A model generated the notes under the pieces. That model searched no databases, had not been told where the DNA came from, and was given only the letters and a program-made list of their open reading frames with translations. Source: an uncultured Lachnospiraceae bacterium (GTDB lineage Bacteria; Bacillota; Clostridia; Lachnospirales; Lachnospiraceae). From it: a stretch of DNA of 64,000 nt. Numbering within the stretch: the stretch's first letter is position 1; each line of letters starts with the position of its first letter. A program made the position numbers and the translations under genes. Where the stretch lies: the NCBI GenBank assembly GCA_934320895.1, contig CAKRFY010000002.1, forward strand, positions 1 through 64,000, written 5' to 3'. This document shows positions 1-8,453 of this stretch, piece by piece.

Positions 1-41
1 TTGCAAACCTCCGAAAATAAAGGTTTTAGAGTGAAAAAAGA

Positions 42-61
42 GGTAGTTTTTTGACACTACC
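42..61. promoter_or_regulatory. Inverted repeat upstream of toxin-antitoxin pair
   Basis: Six-base arms GGTAGT (42-47) and ACTACC (56-61) lie just ahead of the antitoxin ribosome binding site AGGAGG (72-77). Phd-type antitoxins usually bind such palindromes to autoregulate, so this is a plausible operator. That role is inferred from position only. Confidence 0.3.
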
Positions 62-84
62 GCTAATATAAAGGAGGCGGTTTT

Positions 85-327
85 ATGATTACTTCAACAG
101 CGACAGCAACCGAAATGCAGAATAATTTTGGAAGATATTTGAATCTTGTTATGTCGGGACAGGAAATTATTGTAACAAAGAATGGTCATGAAGTTGGTCG
201 TTTTATTCCAAAAGATGCTACGGTGTCATATTTAACAGATTCACTTACGGGGATTTTGAAAGATAATTATGATTTAGATAAAGAAAAAGAAGAAAGGCTA
301 AAGAAAAAGTATGACACTATTGATTGA
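85..327 (+). CDS. Type II antitoxin, Phd/YefM family
   Basis: An 80-residue protein whose N-terminus (ATEMQNNFGRYLNLV, then VTKNGHEVGRFIP) has the Phd/YefM fold: a DNA-binding N-terminal half followed by a charged, Lys/Glu-rich tail that would wrap the toxin. It starts at ATG 85 behind AGGAGG at 72-77. It overlaps the PIN toxin gene by 17 bases, a typical arrangement for translational coupling. It is expected to neutralise that toxin and repress the operon. No partner other than the next gene is seen. The family call is firm; the toxin pairing rests on the overlap. Confidence 0.82.
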   Translation: MITSTATATEMQNNFGRYLNLVMSGQEIIVTKNGHEVGRFIPKDATVSYLTDSLTGILKDNYDLDKEKEERLKKKYDTID

Positions 328-718
328 TGCTAATATAATATTAGATGTTTTGATGAATAGGAAAGAATTTGTAAAGGAGTCTGCGATTATTTGGAAGCTT
401 TGTGAAACAGAGCAATTTAAAGGCTATGTATCTACACTTACTTTTGAAAATATGATGTATATCATGCGAAAAGAGTTGACTTCTGAGAAAATTGAAGAAG
501 TATTACAGAAATTAAAATTGATTTTTGAATTTGTTGATTTTAGTTCATCAATTTTAGAAAAAGCGGTGGAAATGAAGTGGAAAGATTTTGAAGATGCTAT
601 ACAGAGTGCAACGGCAGAACAGATTTATGCAGATTACATTATTACAAGAAATGTTCGTGATTTTGCAAAAAGTAAAGTTATGGCATTTACGCCGTCTGAA
701 CTGTTGGCGAGAATTTAA
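311..718 (+). CDS. PIN-domain ribonuclease toxin (VapC-like)
   Basis: A 135-residue PIN domain, the usual length for VapC-type toxins. The acidic catalytic set is visible: D6 in LLIDANIILD, E46 in TLTFENMMY, D95 in KDFEDAIQ and D117 in TRNVRDF. Such proteins are Mg2+-dependent endoribonucleases, often cleaving tRNA or rRNA, and are held inactive by the cognate antitoxin. The gene overlaps the upstream Phd-like antitoxin by 17 bp, and all active-site acids are present, so the module looks functional. The RNA target cannot be told from sequence. Confidence 0.82.
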   Translation: MTLLIDANIILDVLMNRKEFVKESAIIWKLCETEQFKGYVSTLTFENMMYIMRKELTSEKIEEVLQKLKLIFEFVDFSSSILEKAVEMKWKDFEDAIQSATAEQIYADYIITRNVRDFAKSKVMAFTPSELLARI

Positions 719-800
719 AAATTTAACAATATCAATGAAGTTCACCACTTCTATTATTAGAATGGAAAATTTACATCCGAATGTTACTGCGCTTTAAACT

Positions 801-896
801 TTTATTGGTCTTGATGGAGTCAGGGCTTCGATACCGGTAGGAGAGTTTATGGCAATTGTAATGGGAGTATATTATTTTAGAAAATTAAAATTTTAG
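801..896 (+). pseudogene. MATE-family C-terminal remnant
   Basis: One frame here reads about 31 residues ending in a stop at 894-896 (FIGLDGVRASIPVGEFMAIV then YYFRKLKF). This resembles the last helix and tail of MATE efflux proteins. No start or upstream domain is present, so it would be a decayed fragment. The match is by eye and short, so confidence is limited. Apart from this, 719-1120 shows no supportable gene. Confidence 0.35.
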
Positions 897-1123
897 ATAG
901 TTAAGTGGTAGAAAACAGGCTGTAAATGCTTCTGGCTGGAAGTGTTTGCAGCTTTTTATTATATTAAGAAAGATAACAATGGTCAGCAAAGAAGCATTGT
1001 TTTGTTTTCTGACAGTAATTTTAAAGCAAATTTTTTATCGAGGTTGATACATTATCTGATTTTGGATATTATGTTTTTAGCTTATACAAACTATAGGGAA
1101 TTTTGAAATGTGATTATAATTTT

Positions 1124-1371
1124 GATAAAGAAAGCTATGGTAAACGACAAACCAACTAGCATTGGCATGGCATTGGGCAAAAGGTGTAAGTTCACCTATT
1201 ATCGGAGCTACAAAGGCTTCGCATCTTGAAGATGCGGCAAAGGTATTGGATGTGAAACTGACAGCTGAGGACATTTCATATTTGGAAGAGCCGTATATCC
1301 CACATAGGATTGTCGGTGCGATAGACCATAATCCGGCGTATGGTGTTATGTTGCTGGATGAGAAAAAATAG
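1124..1371 (+). pseudogene. Aldo/keto reductase C-terminal fragment
   Basis: The segment encodes the C-terminal end of an aldo/keto reductase: QLALAWHWAKGVSSPIIGAT, then a helix with HLEDAAKVLDVKLTAEDI and YLEEPYIPH. The SPIIGAT strand and the YLEE(P/L)Y tail are family hallmarks. The N-terminal barrel with the catalytic Tyr/Lys/His is missing. The preceding codons (DKESYGK, 1124-1144) fit the family only after a one-base frame change near 1144. It is therefore a broken gene, although an ORF from TTG 1162 stays open. It runs convergent with the MATE gene downstream. Confidence 0.75.
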
Positions 1372-1376
1372 GATAT

Positions 1377-2741
1377 TCACTCCTTCATCCTGTTAAGTTC
1401 CGGCAGCACCGTAAACAGCATAGTTATAAAACACATACTTCCGCCTATTACATTGGAAACGGGTTCTGCCATAAATACACCGTCAGTTCCCATGTGGAAA
1501 GCATATGGAAATATGTATGTAAGCGGCACAACGATAAACACTTTGCGTAAAAGAGAAAAGAAAATTGCCTGTTTTCTTTTATTGAGTGATTTGAAAACGG
1601 TCTGACCGATATATTGCAGATCCATAAAAATAAATGCAGCAAAATAAAGTTTTAATGCAGGGACAACATCTTTTATAAGTGTTGCATCTGAACTGAAGAC
1701 CATAATTAAATATTTTGGAGCAAGTATGATAATGCTCCAAATTATGCCGGTATAGATAAGTGCCATGACAGCCATTGCTATACCGGCTTTTTTTACGCGT
1801 TCAGGGCGTCTTGCACCATAATTATAGCTTATAATAGGTGAAGAACCCTCTGTTATAGCATAGATAGGAGTTTCAACCATCTGACGGACACTTGAAACTA
1901 TAGTCATAACGGAGATATACACATCACCGCCTGTAACATAAAGTACATTATTGCAGCATATTGAAACAAGACTGTTTGTAAGCTGCATAATAAATCCTGC
2001 TGTGCCAAGAGTTATGATATTTTTGGCAATGGAAAGGCAGGAAGAAAGTTCATTTTTATGTAGCAGCCTTACTTTTATCTCTGCTTTTTTGCGAAGAAAA
2101 TAGAAAACAAAAACAGCAGAGAGTACCTGAGATATTACAGTGGCAATGGCAGCACCGTTTACTCCGAGTCCGAACAGAAAAATAAAAATCGGGTCGAGTA
2201 TAATATTTGCAACTGCACCGATGGTCACGGAGAACATACCTGTTGTAGAATATCCCTGTGCATTGATAAACGGATTCATGCCGGTAGATATCATGGCAGG
2301 GAGAGTTCCGAGCAGATAGATTACAATATAAGGTCTTGCGTAAGTCAGTGCGTTTTGGGATGCTCCAAAAAGAACCAGAAGCGGTTTTGAAAATACAATG
2401 CCGATTATCATAAGGAGTATTGAACTCGCACATACCATTGTGAAAGATGTATTTAAAATAGTATGTGCTTTATTATCATCACCCATTCCACGGTTTATAG
2501 AAAAAATCGGTGCACCGCCGATTCCGAAAAGATTGCTGCATGCTGTGATTATCATTATCAAAGGAAAACAAAGACCGACGGCTCCGAGAGCCGCAGTTCC
2601 GATTTCGGGGATACGACCGATATAAATACGGTCAACTATGTTGTAGAGCAGACTCAAAATTTGTGCTACAAGCATTGGAAGAGCAGCACTTAAGATATTT
2701 CCTGTTACGGTACCAGTTTCAAAATTTATACGTTTCATCAT
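1377..2741 (-). CDS. MATE family efflux transporter
   Basis: A 454-residue polytopic protein with about twelve hydrophobic segments, the standard MATE length. Family features include the N-terminal PMLVAQILSLLYNIVDRIYI helix, the GxGGAP-like turn (FGIGGAPIFS), the mid-protein NIILDPIFIF segment, and the second-half repeat beginning near SLVSICCNN with EGSSPIISYNYGA. MATE proteins export drugs or metabolites in exchange for Na+ or H+. The substrate is not predictable. It is transcribed away from the Gfo/Idh/MocA gene, sharing a 317-bp divergent intergenic region. Start ATG is at 2741. Confidence 0.9.
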   Translation of the reverse strand: MMKRINFETGTVTGNILSAALPMLVAQILSLLYNIVDRIYIGRIPEIGTAALGAVGLCFPLIMIITACSNLFGIGGAPIFSINRGMGDDNKAHTILNTSFTMVCASSILLMIIGIVFSKPLLVLFGASQNALTYARPYIVIYLLGTLPAMISTGMNPFINAQGYSTTGMFSVTIGAVANIILDPIFIFLFGLGVNGAAIATVISQVLSAVFVFYFLRKKAEIKVRLLHKNELSSCLSIAKNIITLGTAGFIMQLTNSLVSICCNNVLYVTGGDVYISVMTIVSSVRQMVETPIYAITEGSSPIISYNYGARRPERVKKAGIAMAVMALIYTGIIWSIIILAPKYLIMVFSSDATLIKDVVPALKLYFAAFIFMDLQYIGQTVFKSLNKRKQAIFFSLLRKVFIVVPLTYIFPYAFHMGTDGVFMAEPVSNVIGGSMCFITMLFTVLPELNRMKE

Positions 2742-3058
2742 TATGCCTCGATTTCATCTGTATTTTTGTTTGTTTAAATATTCATCATCTTGAATTTTTG
2801 TGTAAGAAACAGTTTTTGCTTACGGATTTTAGCTCTTATCCTAACTTCCAGTCAGAAAGCAGTTTTGGCTTTCGCCCAGTTATATGTTGAAAATAATTAT
2901 AGCATGATTTAAACTATATTAAAAATATATCTTATAAACTCAGATATTTGTGAAAATGTTTATGTCTGTAATTAAATTGGAAAAAATATAACAAAATTTA
3001 TAAGCAGTTTTGCAAATAATCAAATATATTTTACAAGCATCTAAGGAGGTCGTTATTT
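2742..3058. other. Divergent intergenic region
   Basis: 317 bp of AT-rich sequence between the minus-strand MATE gene and the plus-strand oxidoreductase. It must hold both promoters, but I see no hexamer pair strong enough to call. The only clear signal is the AAGGAGG ribosome binding site (about 3042-3048) for the downstream gene. Confidence 0.5.
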
Positions 3059-4024
3059 ATGAAAGATATTAAATGGGCAGTTTTAGGTACGGGAGTAATC
3101 GCAAATGAGATGGCACAGGCTTTAATAAAAAACGGAAAAAGTATATATTCGGTTGCAAACAGAACGCATCAGAAAGCAGTTGAATTTGCAAAAAAATACA
3201 ATATTCATAAAGTGTATGAAGACATGAATGATGTTTTTACAGACCCGGAAGTGGATGTTATATATATTACAACTCCGCACAACACTCATTTTGAATTTAT
3301 GAAAAAGGCAATAGATAACGGAAAACATGTACTTGTGGAAAAATCCATAACATTAAATACAAGTGAGTTAAATCAGGTGATTGCTTTAGCAAAGCAAAAG
3401 GGAGTTATAGTTGCAGAGGCAATGACGATATACCATATGCCGATTTATAAAAAATTAAAAGAGATGCTTGACTCAGGAGTTCTTGGAAAAGTAAATCTTA
3501 TCACAATGAATTTTGGCAGTTTTAAGGAATACGATATGAACAATCGTTTCTTTAATCTAAACCTTGCTGGTGGAGCAATGCTTGACATCGGAGTGTATGC
3601 TCTTTCGTTTATACGCTGGTTTATGGACTCAAGTCCAAGTAAATGTATGTCACAGACGAAAAGTGCACCGACTGGTGTTGATGAACAGGTGGGATTATTG
3701 CTTATGAATGATGAGGGGCAGATGGCATCGGTTATGCTGTCTCTTCATTCAAAACAGCCTAAAAGAGGAATGATTTCATGCGAGAAAGGATATATCGAGA
3801 TAATGGAATATCCGAGAGCATGGGAAGCAACGATACATTATGTTGAATCTGGCGAAACGGAAAAGATAACTGCCGGTGAAAATGCAGATGCTCTTGCATA
3901 TGAACTTGAGGATATGGAGAGGGCGGTAAATGGGGAACCTGAATTTATGCATCTTGATTATACATGGGATGTTATGGATATGATGACAATGGCCAGAAAT
4001 TTCAAATATCCGGAGGAGATGTGA
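3059..4024 (+). CDS. Gfo/Idh/MocA family oxidoreductase
   Basis: A 321-residue NAD(P)-dependent oxidoreductase. The N-terminal Rossmann fold shows AVLGTGVIANEMAQAL, followed by ITTPHNTHFEFMKKAIDNGK and HVLVEKSITLN, where the Lys of the EK(P/S) motif is the conserved catalytic lysine. The C-terminal half (GGAMLDIGVYAL, FIRWF) is the alpha/beta substrate-binding domain. These enzymes act on sugars, inositols or trans-dihydrodiols, and the substrate here is unknown. A strong AAGGAGG lies upstream of ATG 3059. The sugar O-acetyltransferase 71 bp downstream may be co-transcribed. Confidence 0.9.
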   Translation: MKDIKWAVLGTGVIANEMAQALIKNGKSIYSVANRTHQKAVEFAKKYNIHKVYEDMNDVFTDPEVDVIYITTPHNTHFEFMKKAIDNGKHVLVEKSITLNTSELNQVIALAKQKGVIVAEAMTIYHMPIYKKLKEMLDSGVLGKVNLITMNFGSFKEYDMNNRFFNLNLAGGAMLDIGVYALSFIRWFMDSSPSKCMSQTKSAPTGVDEQVGLLLMNDEGQMASVMLSLHSKQPKRGMISCEKGYIEIMEYPRAWEATIHYVESGETEKITAGENADALAYELEDMERAVNGEPEFMHLDYTWDVMDMMTMARNFKYPEEM

Positions 4025-4095
4025 GAGGAGACGAACAGAAAAGTTAAAAATGTTTAAAGTTCTAATTAAAATTATAGTTATTGCGGAGGATTATT

Positions 4096-4707
4096 ATGAC
4101 ACAAAAAGAACGAATGGAAAAGGGAATGATATATGATCCTAATTCATCAGAGATTATAAAAGAACAGAATGTTTACATGGAAAAACTATGGGAATTTAAC
4201 CAGTTGCGTCCATCGGAACAGGACAAAAAAGAAAAATATATGAAACAGACTTTTGCCGAATGTGGAGAGGGATGTTATATTGAACTTCCATTTCATGCAA
4301 ACTGGGGCGGAAAAAACCTGCATTTTGGAAACAAAGTCTATGCGAATTTTAATCTTACAGTGGTAGATGACGGTGAGATATTCGTCGGTGACAAAGTAAT
4401 GTTTGGACCGAATGTCACTATAGCAACTGCAAATCATCCAATCGAACCATCGCTTCGTGCAGATGCAATGCAGTATAACAAGACGGTTCATATCGGAGAG
4501 AATGTCTGGATTGGGGCAGGGACAACCATAGTTCCCGGAGTGACAATCGGTAAAAATTCGGTAATCGGTGCTGGAAGTGTTGTAGTAAAAGATATACCTG
4601 ACAATGTTGTTGCCGTAGGAAATCCATGTCGTGTACTTCGTGAAATCGGAGAGCATGACCGCGAATTTTTCTATAGGAATGAAAAAATAGACTGGGAAAA
4701 TCTTTAG
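4096..4707 (+). CDS. Sugar O-acetyltransferase (Maa/LacA/NodL type)
   Basis: A 203-residue acetyl-CoA-dependent O-acetyltransferase of the left-handed beta-helix class. It has the N-terminal maltose-acetyltransferase helix (TQKERMEKGMIYDPNSSE), hexapeptide repeats, the active-site region ATANHPIEPSLRADAMQYNK with the catalytic His, and the closing IGAGSVVVKDIPDNVVAVGN loop. I chose ATG 4096 because GGAGGA at 4085-4090 sits six bases upstream. An in-frame TTG at 4081 would translate the ribosome binding site. It lies downstream of the oxidoreductase and is abutted at its 3' end by a transposase remnant. Confidence 0.9.
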   Translation: MTQKERMEKGMIYDPNSSEIIKEQNVYMEKLWEFNQLRPSEQDKKEKYMKQTFAECGEGCYIELPFHANWGGKNLHFGNKVYANFNLTVVDDGEIFVGDKVMFGPNVTIATANHPIEPSLRADAMQYNKTVHIGENVWIGAGTTIVPGVTIGKNSVIGAGSVVVKDIPDNVVAVGNPCRVLREIGEHDREFFYRNEKIDWENL

Positions 4708-4730
4708 ATAAGACTCGGAGAGAAAATTTT

Positions 4731-5464
4731 AAAACTTTTTCTGCACCTACCGCAGATACACTGTTTTTACTGATACTCTGCATACCGGTTTGGAAACACA
4801 ACAGGATCTCTTATCTTGCTGTACCTTTAGGTTACAGGATGTGGCAGAAAAAAGAGTCAAAACTGCAGCTTGCCGCATCTATGGTTCGCCAAGTTATGCC
4901 TGAATTTTCACAGAAGAAAAATGTTATCATCCTTTGTGACAGCTGGTATATGAAAAAGAGTCTTGTTTCCGTTGTTGACGAATACCCTAATCTCAATCTG
5001 ATCGGTAATCATTATACGGGTGTACGCCGTGTACTTACAAATCTTTTCGGAGTCCGAGAAGTCCTTGCATATGTCACATCAACCGTAAAAGAGGGTGGGG
5101 CGAAACGCTTGTTTTTCAGTACAGTTTCTCCTGAACAGTTGGATATTTTCTGTGCATGGCAGGAAAAGGTTCCATTAAATCAGATCGGCAGTGATTGGAT
5201 GCAATATATACCATTATTTTTATATTCATTACGATGGAATATCGAAGTCAGTTATTATGAGCAGAAAACATTCTGGTCTTTATGCAGTTATATGGTACGA
5301 AGCTGCAAAGAGATCGAAATGATGGTAAATCTTATCAACATCAGTTATTGTGCAATGAAACTGCTGCCTTATGTTGACAAAGAATTTGCTGACTATAAAG
5401 ATAAAAGTGTGCAGGAAATTCATTTTGCCATAAGTGAAGGTATCCGTGAGCAGATATTTTGCAG
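4731..5464 (+). pseudogene. Transposase C-terminal remnant (IS4/IS701-like DDE)
   Basis: A continuous frame from about 4731 reads FSAPTADTLFLL, then WKHNRISYLAVPLGYRMW, and continues through VIILCDSWYMKKSL and RWNIEVSYYEQKTFW to KEIEMMVNLINISYC. The RWxIEV(x)YxxxK region is the C-terminal Glu-bearing block of IS4/IS701-like DDE transposases, and DSW marks a catalytic Asp. The N-terminal third is missing, and the 3' end runs straight into the next broken gene near 5465. No terminal inverted repeats were found. A later ATG at 4841 could start an ORF, but the homology extends upstream of it, so this is a truncated, inactive copy. Confidence 0.75.
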
Positions 5465-5881
5465 AGAAGCAACACAATCCGTATTGCCATGTATGGTGAT
5501 AAATATCCGTATATAGTTCCGGTTTCTTTTGGAATGGAAATCTTAAATGAGAAGCCAGTTCTTTATTTTCATTGTGCAAAGCAGGGAGTTAAAACAGAAT
5601 ATATTGAAAAAAATCCAAATGTCTGTGTTGAAGCCGATACTTTTTTCAAAGTTCAGAAAACAGAGCATGGAATTACGACAAGGTATGAAAGCGTGATAGG
5701 CTTTGGAAAATGTGAGGAGGTAAAAACTCAAGGTGAAATAATAAAGGGCTTGCAGCTTATTCTTGAACATTATGGACAGACAGATTATCCACTTGACCGT
5801 TGCAAAGGAATGATGAATGTGAAAATGTATAAGATCGAGTTAGAGGAATTTACGGGAAAAGCAAATCCGGTGGAAGAATAA
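5465..5881 (+). pseudogene. N-terminally truncated PNPOx-like (nim-type) oxidoreductase
   Basis: Frame 5459-5881 encodes the C-terminal three quarters of a pyridoxamine 5'-phosphate oxidase-like split-barrel protein of the 5-nitroimidazole-resistance (Nim) type: TIRIAMYGDKYPYIVPVSFG, LYFHCAKQGVK, SVIGFGKCEEV and YKIELEEFTGK. The usual first 25-30 residues (R(R)xDREI... helix) are absent and replaced by transposase-derived sequence. The only in-frame start is TTG 5459, inside that sequence and without a good ribosome binding site. An insertion-plus-deletion event probably beheaded the gene. Residual expression from TTG 5459 cannot be excluded. Confidence 0.65.
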
Positions 5882-5928
5882 GTATGATAAGTCATTTGTA
5901 TTAAAAAATAGAACGGAGAACGAAAAGG

Positions 5929-6465
5929 ATGAATATTACAGTGTACCTTGGGGCTTTTGAAGGAAATGATCCCACATTAGCAAAAGAAGTAAAGAAACTT
6001 GGAACATGGATCGGTGAGAGAGGAAATTCACTTATATATGGTGGCTCTAAGTCGGGGCTTATGGGAGAAATAGCTGAAAGCGTACTAGAAGCAGGTGGAA
6101 ATGTAACAGGTGTAGAACCACAGTTTTTTGTCGATTCTGAATTACAGTACGATGAGATAACCGAATTGATAGTTACAAAAAATATGGAAGAAAGAAAAAC
6201 GAAGATGATTGAACTTGGGGATGTATTTATTGCTTTTCCGGGAGGGACAGGCACTTTAGAAGAAATTGCAGAGGTTATGTCAAAAGTATCTTTAAAGCAG
6301 CTTAATGCACCATGTATTTTATATAATCTGAACGGTTATTATAATGGACTTAAAGAACTTCTCTCACATATGATTAAGATGGGATTGTCCTCAGAAGAAC
6401 GGCAGGAGGGCATTTATTTTGTGGAAAATCTTGAACAGATTAAGGAAATTTTGGAGAGGAAATAA
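5929..6465 (+). CDS. LOG family (TIGR00730) Rossmann protein
   Basis: A 178-residue protein of the LOG/lysine-decarboxylase-like family. It carries GGSKSGLMG at 39-46 and the signature PGGTGTLEE at 104-112, with R89 and K90 in MEERKTKM. The best-characterised members hydrolyse nucleoside 5'-monophosphates, releasing the base (cytokinin riboside 5'-monophosphate phosphoribohydrolase activity in plants and some bacteria). The true substrate in gut Clostridia is unknown. Length and all key residues are intact. It starts at ATG 5929 and is followed closely by a GNAT gene, so the two may form a small operon. Confidence 0.88.
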   Translation: MNITVYLGAFEGNDPTLAKEVKKLGTWIGERGNSLIYGGSKSGLMGEIAESVLEAGGNVTGVEPQFFVDSELQYDEITELIVTKNMEERKTKMIELGDVFIAFPGGTGTLEEIAEVMSKVSLKQLNAPCILYNLNGYYNGLKELLSHMIKMGLSSEERQEGIYFVENLEQIKEILERK

Positions 6466-6473
6466 TAAAAGTT

Positions 6474-6948
6474 ATGCATATAGAAAAATATAGCGGAAAA
6501 ATATGATGATGAGATTATATTGCTTATTCTTGATATTCAGAATAACGGGTCAAAGATAAATCTGTCACTTGAAGAACAGCCGGATCTTTTTAATATAAAT
6601 AAGTCATATCAACAGGGAGGCGGCGAATTTTTGATTGCGGTTTTTGACGGGAAAGTAATCGGAACTATCGGACTTATGATGAAAGAAAATAATTGTGCGA
6701 TTATGAAAAAATTCTTTGTCAAAAAAGAATACCGTTCGCAGAAAGTAGGGCTTGCTCTTTACAGTGAGCTTATAAAATTTGCAAAAACATCGAATGTGCG
6801 GCATATTATTTTAGATACGCCGTCTGTTGCGAAAACATCACACAGGTTTTATGAAAAGGCAGGATTTTATAAGGTTGATAAAACAGAACTTCCAATTTTA
6901 TATACATATCCTGATAGAAATAGTCTATTGTATATACTTGATTTATGA
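6474..6948 (+). pseudogene. GNAT N-acetyltransferase with apparent N-terminal frameshift
   Basis: The main frame (6493-6948) encodes a GNAT fold: an N-terminal EIILLILDIQNNGSKINLSL segment, MKKFFVKKEYRSQKVGLALY with the acetyl-CoA-binding R/Q-x-x-G-x-A-like loop, and the HRFYEKAGF C-terminal motif. An ATG at 6474 starts MHIEKYS in another frame and hits a stop at 6504. Removing one G near 6495 would join MHIEKYS to EKYDDEII and give a normal N-terminus. So either a one-base insertion has inactivated the gene, translation starts at TTG 6520 (a slightly short protein), or the base is a sequencing error. Confidence 0.65.
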
Positions 6949-7054
6949 AAAATTGATTAAGGAGCGTGTTGAGAAAGTAAAAGGGATGGGCAATGAATTT
7001 ACTAAATAAACTAATCGTAGAATAATGAAAAATGGTAAACGGAGGAAAATTAAA

Positions 7055-8218
7055 ATGTATTTGTTTTTACTTGCACTTATTTATATTGCTTTTATAAGTC
7101 TTGGTCTGCCCGATTCACTTTTAGGTTCAGGATGGCCTGTGATGCATACTGAACTCAATGTTCCTGTGTCATTTATGGGTATCGTATCGATGATAATTTC
7201 CAGTGGTACAATTGTTTCAAGTCTTTTCTCAGATAAACTTACCAGAAGATTCGGTACACGAATCGTAACGGTTGCGAGTGTGTTTCTTACTGTGATTGCG
7301 CTGCTTGGTTTTTCTATTTCTAACCAGTTTTGGATGCTGATTGTTTTTGCGGTTCCTTATGGACTTGGTGCAGGTGCAATTGATGCCGCACTTAACAATT
7401 ATATTGCACTTCACTACAAGGCAAAACACATGAGTTGGCTGCATTGCTTTTGGGGTGTTGGAACAATCGTTAGTCCGTTTATTATGAGTTATGCACTCAC
7501 AAATAGGACATGGAATAGTGGCTATCGCATTGTAGGAATCATTCAGCTTGCCATTGCAATACTTTTGCTTGTCACTCTGCCAGTGTGGAAAGTTAATCAG
7601 AATGAAACTGAGGATACTGCAAAAAGCGTCGGTCTGATCGATGCACTGAAGATTAAAGGCGTTCCTTTTCTTCTGCTTGGTTTTTTTGCTTATTGTGCTG
7701 CCGAAGCTACAACCATGCAGTGGGCAAGTACATATTTTGTTGAGGTAAAGGGGATTGCCGCAGACCGTGCCGCCAGATTTGCTGCGTTGTTTTACATAGG
7801 CATCACAGCAGGAAGATTCATCAGTGGTTTTATTACTGACAGACTGGGTGACCGCAGAATGATCTTGTTGGGTACGGGAATTCTTGTTTGTGGAATTATT
7901 GCTCTGTTTGTTCCGGTAGAATCATATAAGGTCGCAGTTGTTGCATTTCTTGTGATCGGATTTGGCTGTGCGCCTATATATCCTTGTATCATTCATTCCA
8001 CACCATATAATTTTGGAGCTGAAAATTCAGGGGCGATCATTGGAATTCAAATGGCAAGTGCCTATGTTGGGTCAACATTTATTCCACCGTTGTTCGGGCT
8101 TATCGGCAACAAAGTTTCATTTTCTGTTATGCCTATTTATTTGTTTGTTTTCTTTGCTTTGATGGTTACAATGATTGAAACGACATTTAGCATCACACAT
8201 AAGGTAACGAAAGATTAG
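7055..8218 (+). CDS. MFS transporter
   Basis: A 387-residue major facilitator with about twelve membrane segments. The first helix has FISLGLPDSLLGSGWP, typical of the FucP/YfkF-like group. The loop between helices 2 and 3 has the MFS motif (DKLTRRFGTR), repeated in the second half as DRLGDRR. I prefer ATG 7055 because GGAGG at 7041-7045 sits nine bases before it. An ATG at 7025 is in frame but its ribosome binding site is poor. Neighbours give no substrate clue; related proteins move sugars or drugs. The gene looks intact. Confidence 0.85.
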   Translation: MYLFLLALIYIAFISLGLPDSLLGSGWPVMHTELNVPVSFMGIVSMIISSGTIVSSLFSDKLTRRFGTRIVTVASVFLTVIALLGFSISNQFWMLIVFAVPYGLGAGAIDAALNNYIALHYKAKHMSWLHCFWGVGTIVSPFIMSYALTNRTWNSGYRIVGIIQLAIAILLLVTLPVWKVNQNETEDTAKSVGLIDALKIKGVPFLLLGFFAYCAAEATTMQWASTYFVEVKGIAADRAARFAALFYIGITAGRFISGFITDRLGDRRMILLGTGILVCGIIALFVPVESYKVAVVAFLVIGFGCAPIYPCIIHSTPYNFGAENSGAIIGIQMASAYVGSTFIPPLFGLIGNKVSFSVMPIYLFVFFALMVTMIETTFSITHKVTKD

Positions 8219-8391
8219 GTTATTACAATATGGAAGCGGCATGATTTATTGATTGCGTCAAATATGCAGATATTTACTGTCGCATATCTGGTTAATTTTT
8301 GGAGAGATTTACAACGAATTTGACTTCTGAAAATAAGAAATATTTTTAAAAATTAAGAATGATGATGTAATATAAAGCCCCTTGTCATCTT

Positions 8392-8420
8392 CTAGAAAAA
8401 GGACTATAATTTCATGCGGA
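8392..8420 (+). promoter_or_regulatory. Sigma-A-type promoter for YczE-like gene
   Basis: TTGTCA (8392-8397), a 17-bp spacer, and TATAAT (8415-8420), 34 bp before the next ATG. The spacing is ideal and the -10 is a perfect match. Confidence 0.7.
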
Positions 8421-8453
8421 AAAATCCAATAAAAAAGAAAAGAGATGTAAGAC

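Noticed and set aside
4186..4656. 156-codon minus-strand ORF
   Set aside because: Antisense to the hexapeptide acetyltransferase, no ribosome binding site, His/Cys/Tyr-rich shadow.
6827..7009. 60-codon ORF between GNAT and MFS genes
   Set aside because: It overlaps the GNAT frame, has no ribosome binding site and reads as a shadow.
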